Assembly: GCA_003996215.1 (NCBI GenBank)
Contig: QJPP01000002.1
Location: 2,418,001 to 2,482,000, forward strand
Length of the DNA stretch: 64,000 nucleotides
Direction of reading: 5' to 3'
DNA from: Jaltomata sinuosa
Taxonomy: Eukaryota; Streptophyta; Magnoliopsida; Solanales; Solanaceae
This document shows, in pieces, positions 47,753 through 56,842 of this stretch; the first letter of the stretch is position 1, and each line of letters starts with the position of its first letter. Made by a program: the position numbers and the translations under genes. The notes under the pieces were generated by a model that searched no databases, was not told the origin of the DNA, and saw only the letters and a list, made by a program, of their open reading frames with translations.

Positions 47753-49258
47753 TTAACTGCACTGCCAATCTAATAAAAAATAAACTTTCTTCCTCTCCGT
47801 AAGGGTGCTTATTGCCAGCTCCTCTCTTCTGAGTTGCAGCGGTGGATTTTTCACATCAAAAGCTTTTATATCTATTAATTGACTATGCCAAGGCTCCATT
47901 CCATGAGAAGTAGAATGACTCGAATTCTTCATATACATTAAACGACTAATGAAACATTTATTCATTTTGACAGTTGATGATAGGTTGAGTCTCCTAGGAT
48001 GACAACTCCATAGCAAAGCATCCACAAATGTTTGGCACTCCCAATCTAACTCTATTTCTATGTCTAAAACGCCCACTTGTGCCATAGGAACTCTGTGGTG
48101 CAGCGGCATATCTTTCATGTTTAACTCAATGCAGCTGGAAAAATAAAGGGAAACTTGAGACCAAGAGGTCAAATTTAATAGGAACTTCCTCAACTTACCA
48201 AACCATGCAGCATTTATATTGTCGTAGCAGTGAAGAACGATTTTTGAGTGCTTCAATTGGCTCGACTCTCTAGCAATTTTAAACTCAGGAGTTTGATATC
48301 CGTCATACTCAATTGATGCCAAATTCGGAGCATCAATCTCCTCTAAGCCATCACAATCCTTAAGCTTCAAGATCTTCAAGGACTGACTCTTGCAAATGTT
48401 GAACCTTCCCGACCCAATAGGAGCATAACATAATATCAAACTCTCGAGGAATTGAGAGCTTGAAATAAGGTTCTGGAGAAATCCATCAGATATAGTCACA
48501 TATGATAGATCTAAGGATTTCACGTTCTGACATTCAACAACAGTCAACTCTTGCGATAAATAACCATAATAAGACAAGTGTTCAAGAGTTGGTGCTTGGA
48601 TTTTAACAAGCTCCTCGTCACATGTCCTAATAGAAACTGACTTGATATTTTGAAAATTCAGCAGCTCAATCTGTTCCAACCCCGAACAACGCTCTAGGAT
48701 GAAAGAAACAATCAAGGGACAACTATTAATTAGAGTCTGGAGCGTGTTTTCATCTAATGTTACATAAGATAGAGAAAGCTTTCTCAAAGAATTACAATAC
48801 ACAACACCACTGGATAACGAAACAGGCATAAAAGTACAACAATCGAGAATCAATTCTCTTAAAGATTTTGTTGCCAAGATTGTGAAAATAGGCAATGAAA
48901 AGTTAGGAACTCTAAAGTCTAGATCTTTTACACCATTCTGAAGTGCAATGTCAAGCCACCTACCTATCGGAGGGAGAACTTCAGAATTAACAGAGTAATT
49001 TGATAAGTCAAACTTTTCTATAGGGATTTTTCCGTCCCTATATCTCTCCATGATACCATCGACTATTTTCATGTAGTCATTGGGATAATCAACTGTAAAT
49101 TCCAAGTTGGGAAGAGTCAACGATGCTTGCAACCATGTTTTAGAGAGAATACTCATCTTGGTTGCTTCTTCAAAACTAAGAAAACACAGTATTTTTTGAA
49201 TGAGGCATTCCGGCAATATGTCAGCCGTTGCTCTACTCATGATTTTGCTGCAATCCAT
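47753..49258 (-). CDS. F-box/LRR protein (FBD-type family), copy C, intact
   Basis: The 501-residue frame starts MDCSKIMSRATADILPE; an alternative start is Met7. F-box at about residues 11-50 ('ADILPECLIQKILCFLSFEE', 'ATKMSILSKTW'), then leucine-rich repeats with the FBD-family pattern ('LRELILDCCTFM', 'LRKLSLSYVTLDENTLQTLI', 'LEQIELLNFQNIKSVSIR', 'APTLEHLSYYGYLSQEL', 'CQNVKSLDLSYVTISDGF'). The tail is 'LLWSCHPRRLNLSSTVKMNK' and 'KVYFLLDWQCS'. Expected role: SCF E3 ligase adaptor, F-box binding SKP1 and LRR binding the substrate; substrate unknown. No intron is needed. Compared with copy D it lacks exactly the homeodomain segment between SRA and TADILPE. Same strand as all F-box/LRR copies here. 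Confidence 0.9.
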   Translation of the reverse strand: MDCSKIMSRATADILPECLIQKILCFLSFEEATKMSILSKTWLQASLTLPNLEFTVDYPNDYMKIVDGIMERYRDGKIPIEKFDLSNYSVNSEVLPPIGRWLDIALQNGVKDLDFRVPNFSLPIFTILATKSLRELILDCCTFMPVSLSSGVVYCNSLRKLSLSYVTLDENTLQTLINSCPLIVSFILERCSGLEQIELLNFQNIKSVSIRTCDEELVKIQAPTLEHLSYYGYLSQELTVVECQNVKSLDLSYVTISDGFLQNLISSSQFLESLILCYAPIGSGRFNICKSQSLKILKLKDCDGLEEIDAPNLASIEYDGYQTPEFKIARESSQLKHSKIVLHCYDNINAAWFGKLRKFLLNLTSWSQVSLYFSSCIELNMKDMPLHHRVPMAQVGVLDIEIELDWECQTFVDALLWSCHPRRLNLSSTVKMNKCFISRLMYMKNSSHSTSHGMEPWHSQLIDIKAFDVKNPPLQLRREELAISTLTERKKVYFLLDWQCS

Positions 49259-50587
49259 TAGGGTTGCTATGATAAAGATTCTTGATTTTATATTTGTACG
49301 AATCCTATTTCTAATGAGTTTGCAAAAATTAATCCTCCTTTTCTTAATTACTTACATGATGCCCCCCTAACTTTTCCAATTGGTAAATTCTAAATACTCT
49401 CCCAACCCTTCTCAGATCCTCAGACCAAGCTTGTCCACGAGAACTAACAGAGATTGCAGCATTTATGCTTGGTTGTAATTGAATTCAATTATCAACTTAA
49501 ACTAAATTATTATATTTCTTAATCAAAGGTGTGTTATGTTGGAAAAATAATGTTGATATCTCAAAAAGAAAAATAATGTCGATATCTTAATTGGATTACT
49601 TATTTACCATTGTGAACTACAGCTACCAACGTGCCAAATGTGGGCAAGAGTCTCTCCTCTGCACCATCAATAGGGTTCAAAACCCAAACAAACTCGGGAA
49701 TAGTTGGCCCACTGCAATTGCTTCCCATACACAGCGCGGCCACATGAATCCTTCGGGATAAGTGAGATCATAGCCTTCTCTGTTTCAGCGGCAATGCTTG
49801 TCCATGACAGAATATTGGCATCGGAAACCTTATGACACAAACTATTCCTTGTTAAGGACCTCAGAAGATGAAAAACCGAGTTCTTTGGTTTATATTAGGC
49901 GTATACTGTACTAACTACTATAACTACGTAGTTCTTTGTTCTAGGTGTTTGCAAGTTCGTGTCTTCACAATGTCTCGATTCTTAAGTAGTCTTGCTCCTC
50001 ATCCCAATGGAGTTTGGGAAATTTCAATAAGTTATAGAGATTGAAGATAATGTAATTTCTTGCCTATTCAGTATGACTTTTCAATTGTATTGATTGAGAT
50101 ACTTATTTGTAAGTCAATTTTCAAAAATATGAGTTGGGTCGAATATATTAAGCAAGCTATAGCATATTTAGCCAGGCTTTTGCTTTCCCCTGTTTAGGAT
50201 AAAAACTGTGTATCCATTAATCACTGACAGACAAGCGAAACATCATTCACACAGACAAGCGGAGCATTATTCATAAATTTTTACGGAAACTTCTCAGCCC
50301 GCCCATAATTAGATATTAACAATATTTAGAATGTCGGAGAGTATCACATCACATAAGCCTTAATTTGGATCAACTATCTTTCATGCCATCAATTAGGAAC
50401 TGAATCAAAGACTCAGATAGACTGATTCTATACTAAAACAAGAAGTCTATAGACTAATTTGGATCAACTATCTTTCATGTACAGATTGTTGAATGATTGC
50501 AAGAGAAGTACATATTCTCGGTGATGAAAATCGAACCTCTGAACCTAATTCTAGAATACTAAAAGAAGTAAAGCTCTCTGCATTTGT
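49259..50587. other. intergenic within the F-box cluster
   Basis: No gene recognised. Stretches near 49820-49900 and 50540-50600 repeat the flanks of other array units ('AGAAGTAAAGCTCT' with 'GCATTT(G/A)TTTGATTA'). Confidence 0.45.
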
Positions 50588-51004
50588 TTGATTAAAAACA
50601 ATGTGCTGCCTGATTCACAGTACAGGGCTAAGCTTTCCCATTTAGGATTTTCATCGGTTGGAAGTGACATATGGAGCGGAGATCTGTTGAGTCGAGAGCT
50701 GAGAAGCACAACAAGCATACTATATGTTAAACCAGAACTTGCTTTCTCACAAAATATGCACGAACTCCACGTTATTTCTCTTGATCAAATGAATACAATA
50801 AAATTTATACTAAAACACGTGAATCCACATATTTTACGAGGTGTAGGGAGGGGGATTGTTTTTCTGAGACACCCCACGGTATTGAAAGGAAGTCCTTATG
50901 AGCATCTCAGAAGAAGAAAAACAGAGTTCCTTGGTTTAGATTTGGGCGGAAAAAGAGAAAACAATATGGGGTTGTACAACTTTGAGGCCTCAAAGTGCAA
51001 TTAG
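50588..51004 (+). other. unrecognised 138-codon open frame
   Basis: The frame contains 'KPELAFSQNMHELHVISLD', 'IKFILKHVNPHILRG' and 'YEHLRRRKTEFLGLDLG'. Both ends are flank sequence shared with other array units (compare 42700, 56690 and 62830), and the middle about 250 bp (50640-50890) is unique here. It may be chance or a captured fragment. No family recognised. Confidence 0.25.
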
Positions 51005-51563
51005 GCCTCAAAGTTAGTAGGTTGTCAATTTCATACTCATGCAACTCCTACAATTTTAAGGCTGGATGCTATGTGGTCTCTTGTATTCAGTGATTATAAT
51101 GTACCACTGTGCAAATAAATTGACTCATGTCATGTGTACATCATAAATCATAATGCCAACCTCACAATACTTGGCCACTATATGGTGGCAATGCTCTTAG
51201 AGATGAGAAAAGTTATATTTTGACCTAAATTAACAATATCAATGACATAATAGTTAAAAAGAAAATAGATACATTAACTGACTACTGCAAGAGGAAATAA
51301 TTTTTACTATAGTGGAAGGTTGGTTCTGATAACATAATAGAATTGTGAGAAAGTCGGAATAAAGAATCTTATGATTCAACTTCAGCACAATTATCAATAC
51401 CTAACAGACTGCTTAACTATGGGCCACATAGTGTGGCTACATATTTTGGGAAGTGCAAGAATTTAAAGGTAGATGTAAAAAAAGAGAATCTATACTGACA
51501 AACGGATTAATAAACTCCAGGAAAAAAAATGAATAAGTGCATTGAATTTGAAATAGTGATAAA
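51005..51563. other. intergenic; 3' flank of copy D
   Basis: No gene seen. AT-rich, with array-unit flank sequence from about 51430. Confidence 0.45.
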
Positions 51564-53198
51564 TTAACTACATCGCCAATCTAATAAAAAGTAAACTCCT
51601 TTCCTGCCTGTAAGGGTGCTTATTGCCAGCACCCCATTTCTGAGTCGCAGCGGTTGATTTTTCCCATCAAAAGCTTTTATTTCTATTAATTGATTGTGCC
51701 AAGGCTTGCTTCTTTGAGAAGAAGAATGATTTGAATTCTTCATATATATTAAATGATTCATGAAACACGTAAACATCTTAACACTTGATGAGTATAGGTT
51801 GAGTCTCCTAGGATGACAACTCCATAGCAAAGCATCAACAAAAGTTGGGCACTCCCGAGATGATCTTATATTCAGGTTTAAAACATCCACTTGTCCAGCA
51901 CGAACTCTATGGTGTAGTTGCAAATCATTCATGTTGATCTTTTTGCATTTGGAAAAATGAAGGGAAACTTGAGACCAAGAGGTCGAATTTAATAGAAACT
52001 TCCTCAACTTACAAAACCATGCAGCATTTAAATTTTCGTCGCAGTGAAAAACGATTTTTGAGTGCTTCAATTGGTTTGACTCTCTTGCAATTTTAAGTTC
52101 AGGAATTTGATATCCCATATACTCAAGTGATACCAAATTCGAAGAATCAATCTCCCGTATGCCCACACAATACTGAATCTTCAAGACATTCAGAGATTGA
52201 GATCTAGAAATAAGGTTCTGCAGAAATCCATCAGATATCGTCACATGTGATATATCTAAAGATTTTAGATTCTGACATTCAGCAACATCAATTTTTCCCG
52301 ATAAATAACCATAATAAGACAAGTGTTCAAGAGTTGGTGCTTGGATTTTAACAAGCCGGTATATTTGTCTTTGTGATCTAATGGAAACAGACTTGATATT
52401 TTGAAGATTCAACAACTCAATCTTTTCCAATCCCGAACAATACTCTAGGATGAAAACAACAATAAAGGGACAACTATTTAGTAGAGTCCGAAGCATGTTG
52501 TCGTCTAAATGGACAGACCTTAGAGAAAGCTTTCTCAAAGAAAGACAGTTCGCCACATGACTAGCAGATATTGAAAGATGCATCAGATCACAACCCATCA
52601 GGACTAGTTCTCGTAAATATTTTGCTGCTAGGAATTTAAAAATAGGGAAGGGGTATGATGCTTTAATATCTCTATACACTAGATCTTTTACACCGTTTTG
52701 AAGAGCAATGTCAAGCCACTTATCAATCGGGAAAACTTCACGAGTATCAGATATTGAACAGTCTGAAAAATCAAACTTGTCAATGTGGATTTTGTTGTCC
52801 CTGTATCTCTCCAAGATCGAGTCCACTATTTTCATTTTGTCGTAATAATCAACTGACAATTTCAAGTTGGGAAGAGTCAACGAGGCTTGCAACCATGTTT
52901 TAGAGAGAACGCTCATCTTGGCTGCTTCTTTAAAACTAAGAAAACAGAGTATTTTTTGAATGAGACATTCAGGCAATATATCAGCTGTAGCTCTCCTAGA
53001 ATTCTTCTTATTATTATTGTGCAACCATACCTTAAAAACTCCTTTTTCTACTCCGATATTGCTGCAGAACTCGATAATCAGCTCTTCGTCTTGCTTCCGC
53101 AGTTTCCACCCAACTCTTTCGGCGAATTCGAACATACTTTCCCTCTGATTTTGAGTAAATTTAGTCCTGTATCGTTTTCTCCCATTAGCTCTGCTCAT
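51564..53198 (-). CDS. ZF-HD-class homeodomain fused to F-box/LRR protein, copy D, intact
   Basis: A single uninterrupted frame of 544 residues. Residues 7-65 are a ZF-HD-type homeodomain: 'RKRYRTKFTQNQRESMFEFA', 'ERVGWKLRKQDEELIIEFC', and recognition helix 'VEKGVFKVWLHNNNKK' keeping Trp58 and Asn61 (homeodomain W48 and N51). The zinc-finger dimerisation domain that normally precedes it in ZHD proteins is absent. Residues 71-110 are the F-box ('ADILPECLIQKILCFLSFKE', 'AAKMSVLSKTW'), then LRRs ('LRELVLMGCDL', 'LRKLSLRSVHLDDNMLRTLL', 'LEKIELLNLQNIKSVSIRS') and the family C-terminus 'VYFLLDWRCS'. Homeodomain and F-box are separated by only about five residues with no intron. Inferred role: an SCF adaptor that binds DNA or homeodomain-interacting proteins. 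The basic stretches 'RKRYR' and 'NNNKKNSRR' could favour nuclear location. Confidence 0.88.
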   Translation of the reverse strand: MSRANGRKRYRTKFTQNQRESMFEFAERVGWKLRKQDEELIIEFCSNIGVEKGVFKVWLHNNNKKNSRRATADILPECLIQKILCFLSFKEAAKMSVLSKTWLQASLTLPNLKLSVDYYDKMKIVDSILERYRDNKIHIDKFDFSDCSISDTREVFPIDKWLDIALQNGVKDLVYRDIKASYPFPIFKFLAAKYLRELVLMGCDLMHLSISASHVANCLSLRKLSLRSVHLDDNMLRTLLNSCPFIVVFILEYCSGLEKIELLNLQNIKSVSIRSQRQIYRLVKIQAPTLEHLSYYGYLSGKIDVAECQNLKSLDISHVTISDGFLQNLISRSQSLNVLKIQYCVGIREIDSSNLVSLEYMGYQIPELKIARESNQLKHSKIVFHCDENLNAAWFCKLRKFLLNSTSWSQVSLHFSKCKKINMNDLQLHHRVRAGQVDVLNLNIRSSRECPTFVDALLWSCHPRRLNLYSSSVKMFTCFMNHLIYMKNSNHSSSQRSKPWHNQLIEIKAFDGKNQPLRLRNGVLAISTLTGRKGVYFLLDWRCS

Positions 53199-53367
53199 CT
53201 CTTGCTCGTTGCTATGATTTTTAGGTTATGGCTTCTAGGAATACATAAAACCTATATATTCTAGGATTCCTATTTCTAACGAGTAAATGTAATTATTGTA
53301 AAAAACATATAAATAGAATTCCTATTCCCGATATTTATTAAAATACTATTTTTGTAAAAAACATATA

Positions 53368-53565
53368 CTCCCTCCGTTTCAAAAAGAATGTTTCTTTCCC
53401 ATTTTAGCAACTCTTTAATTCCAACTTTCTACGTGGCATATTCAACGCATATTTTAGTACATTTGACATATCTTTAATTTAAGGCCACAAGATTCAAAAG
53501 TCTTTTTTACTTTCTTAAACTCCGTGTCAAGTCAAAATAGGCCAAACAAATTGAAACAGAGGGAG
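53368..53565. mobile_element. Stowaway-type MITE
   Basis: Ends CTCCCTCCGTTTCAA and, in reverse, CTCCCTCTGTTTCAA, flanked by TA at 53366-53367 and 53566-53567. About 198 bp, non-coding. Typical Tc1/mariner-derived MITE, about 170 bp upstream of the fusion gene's ATG. Confidence 0.92.
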
Positions 53566-53750
53566 TAAATATAAATCCTATTCCACTAAATAATTTCTTT
53601 TAAGTTATAAACTAAAATTAAAGAATTTTTTTTTTAAGTTCTTGAATGCAATTTTTCTGAACATACAGAAAATTCACATCATGAACACCAACCATAGTGT
53701 CTCTCTGTCTTGATATTTCAAACTTAGTCATATTTGACAAAAGACCGTGT

Positions 53751-53940
53751 TGGAATAATAATTCAAAGTTAGAGTAAGAAATTAAATTTGTTTAAAATTT
53801 GAGATTTATTTAATTTATGTTTAGTTAGGATTTGATCCTCCTAATTCATATTGGGATGCTTTGCCACATATTTTCTTGTTGTAAGGAGAATTATTTGAGT
53901 TTATGAATAAAATATTTTCCTTTAGACCCTTTTAAACAAA
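53751..53940 (+). repeat. LTR-like remnant
   Basis: Begins TGTTGGAATAATAATTC; its right part 'GAATTATTTGAGTTTATGAA' and 'TAAAATATTTTCCTT' matches, in reverse, 10978-11150. Probably a decayed solo LTR. Confidence 0.4.
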
Positions 53941-53984
53941 ACTTTAGAGGTTTGAAGTTCTTAAATATCTAAAATTCACTCACA

Positions 53985-54052
53985 ATTAATTCTCTTAATG
54001 ATTTTGCTGCCAAGATTTTGAAAATAGGCAAGGTGTATGATGTAAAGCTAGG
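53985..54052 (-). pseudogene. short F-box/LRR fragment
   Basis: 'TTAATGATTTTGCTGCCAAG' then 'TTTTGAAAATAGGCAAGG' matches the LRR section coding 'FKILAAKSLRELVL' in the array genes. Isolated fragment. Confidence 0.75.
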
Positions 54053-54815
54053 ACGATTACAATATTGTATATTTCATTCTTTTTGTATGCAATTTTTTAT
54101 ACTAACGCCGATACACACGTGCAACACACATACACTAAACTAGTACTTACTAAAAGTGGAAAGCCCATAAACCAAATTAAAGTAGAATTACACAAATGTT
54201 GCCTATTGTTGCTTTGATGTAATAGGTAGTTAGCTTTGTTTAAATGTTTGGTTGCCATGCCAACACAGTTTTTGACTATGTACAAAATGTTCAACACTTT
54301 TGGTAATTAAAATGTTTATTTGCCAAAAAAAGTCTTATCGAAGAAAGTACACCAATGAATTTTGTAGGAAAACAAATTCCTCGAGCTCGGGTAAAAAGTT
54401 TACAAAACATCAATTTCACAGGTTAAGCACTACGCTGGGAATAACCCTGTCATAACAACAGCTGAAGTGAACTGTACATTTCTCATTAGCTTTACTACAG
54501 CAAGAGTAAGCCTGGTTAAAACTTACAATATTGTCTAGTGTCGAGTCTGGTGGATGGACCGGAAACTAGCAATGGACAAAGCTTATTTGTAAAGGAATTT
54601 GACAAAGCAAGGCAATTTCAGGATTTAGTCTAAAACAAAACTATTTTCTGGAGTTCCAATAGTATGTCACTGAATGGAACGTGGCCAGAAGAAAAAGAGT
54701 TATTGAAAGTCGATGCACCACGGATACTATACTGGAAGTGACAAAAAATACAGATTAATAAACTTTCAGAAACGGAAAAGTGCATTCAATTCGCAATAGA
54801 GATAAACTGACTGCA
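54053..54815. other. no gene recognised
   Basis: AT-rich. Open frames here have no recognisable domain. Confidence 0.45.
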
Positions 54816-55585
54816 TCACCAATCTAATAAAAAATAAAATTTCGTTCACTCTCTAAGGGGCGGCAGATTTCCACTTTTGAGTTCTACAGGATGCCAGCTC
54901 TGGTTTATCGAATCAAATTTGTAGGCTTTTACTTCTTTTAGTTGACTATGCAAAGCCTTGCTTCCATGAGAAGTAGAATGACTCGAACTCTTCATATACA
55001 TTAAGCGATCCATGAAACTTGCAATCGTTTTACTAGTTGAGCTAAGGATGAGTCTCCTGGGATGACAACTCCATTGCAAATTAGCATCCACAAAAGTCTT
55101 AGGAATTTGATTTTCTTCATACTCCAGTGATACCAAATTTGGAGCATTAATAATACCCAAAGTAGGATACTCATCCAGCACACCCGTGGAAAATAAATGT
55201 TCAAGAGTTGGTGCTTCAATTTTAACACGCTGGTCCTTAAATATCTTAATGGAAACTGACTTGATCTTTTGAAGATTTAGCAGCTCAATCTTTTCCAGCC
55301 CCCGACAATACCGGAAGATGAAAGAAGAGTCCGAAGCATGTTTTCGTTTAACCTTACATCAGATAGAGAAAGCTTTCTCAAAGAATGGCAGTTTGCCACT
55401 AGATAATGAGGCACCGGTCAGATCACAATCACTCAGAATCAATTCTCTTAACGAGTTTGCTGCCAAGATTCCGGCAATATATCAGTTGTAGCTCTCCTAA
55501 AATTCTTCTTCTTATCATTATCGTGCAACCATACCTTAAAAACCCGTAATTTTTTGATGAGGGATTCAAGCAATATGTCAGCCAT
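54816..55585 (-). pseudogene. F-box/LRR with homeodomain tail, copy E, rearranged
   Basis: The N-terminal end reads an F-box start 'MADILLESLIKKL' (ATG at 55585). This runs directly into a homeodomain helix-3 remnant 'RVFKVWLHDNDKKKNFRRAT' and a second F-box start 'TDILPE', after which most of the F-box is deleted. LRR pieces follow in changing frames. The C-terminal part is readable at 55181-54846 ('FVDANLQWSCHPRRLILSS') with the usual end context at 54816. Homeodomain N51 is Asp here. Order F-box/HD/F-box implies unequal exchange between copies. Dead. Confidence 0.85.
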
Positions 55586-55660
55586 GGAAACTTCTAGGAT
55601 ACAAATTTGTATATGAAAACACAGATGAGACCATTGCATAGGGTTTGGGCCTACAGACAT

Positions 55661-56400
55661 CGAGAGATTATGAAAGAAATTGGAGAGGTTATATGTTAAT
55701 CATTAAGGGTTACTACGCAGGCAAAACTACATAACTAAACAAACTTCCTTACTATATCTACGTAACATATCAACAGTTTAAAATAATTACATAATAGGTC
55801 AGAATTTTGAATTTCCTATCAAATTGATGTGACATACACCGTTCTATGTTATAGGCTAGAATAGCGGATTGTGTATCTTACACTCCAACTTCTCCCCCAA
55901 ATCACTACCATTACTTCCATCTTTCATCCACAATTCAGACCACTTAATCCTTTTGTTAGATGAATCACGGTGAATTTCTCTTCCTCAGAATCCGTGCCCA
56001 TCTCCGGAGGTGGGATGAGTGACTGGAAAATAGAGCTTTTGATTATTTTTCCTGGTGTGTGACTTGTTGAAGATGTGTCCATGCATCTATGTATGTGTAT
56101 TTATGTAATGTATCTACGACAGACGAGTGGGCAGTTTTGAGGAGATACATATGTGTATCTGTGTATGTGCATTGTCAATGACATTTAACTTCCAGTAATA
56201 AGAAATGAAAACCTTGCAGTCACCTGAATTCACAATATCTGATATAGCATGTATGAACTCCCTGACAAAACAAGGGATTGATCACATGAACTGATAGATT
56301 GCATCGACTAAGATATTTAATACAAAAAACCGTACAACAAATTCACATGAACTACAAGAAAACAGAACACTAAACATAGTGTCGTCTCGGTGCCTTGATG
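55661..56400. other. no gene recognised
   Basis: AT-rich stretch with weak tandem 'GTGTATCTGTGTATGTGCAT'-like wording near 56090-56170. Confidence 0.4.
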
Positions 56401-56404
56401 AACT

Positions 56405-56515
56405 GATAGTTGATATCACCATTGATATACTCGCTTCTAAGGTTCAAACGGGTATGCAAATAATGGTGTTCTCTAATTGAAGATCCTCAATTCATCAAAC
56501 ACCACTTCCAGAAAA
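56405..56515 (+). pseudogene. F-box fragment of the FBA type
   Basis: 'GATATCACCATTGATATACT' then 'CTAAGGTTCAAACGGGTATG' and 'TTCTCTAATTGAAGATCCTC' match the F-box at 41637. It lies in the same convergent position relative to copy F as the F-box pieces beside copies A and C. Confidence 0.8.
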
Positions 56516-56842
56516 TAGTTTTTTCTCCAAATATACTTAGAAGCAATTTGTAAATGCTTGACCAAACACTAATTGCTGCTAAAATTTCACGACTGCAAAA
56601 GAACTGATAGAAGACTTAAAGAAGTAAAACTCTCTGCATTTATTTGATGAAAAACAGTTTCCTGCGTGATTCAGAGTACAGGGCTAAGCTTGTAACGAGC
56701 ATATCAAAAGAAGTAAAACAAAGTTCCTTATTTTATACTGGCTTGGTATAACTACAGAAGAAAACGAACACTTATTTTTAAGTGTACTATGTATTAAAAG
56801 GAATTATTATAAGGAATTCAATTTGCAGTAGAATAAACTACA

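Larger units (their letters stand above)
53199..53984. other. upstream of copy D; Stowaway and LTR-like pieces
   Basis: No gene. Holds the Stowaway element (53368-53565) and an LTR-like remnant (53751-53940). Confidence 0.5.

Noticed and set aside
51564..53198. Fusion as an artefact of joining two neighbouring genes
   Set aside because: The frame is continuous within about 15 bases at the junction, and three further copies show homeodomain pieces at the same place before the F-box.
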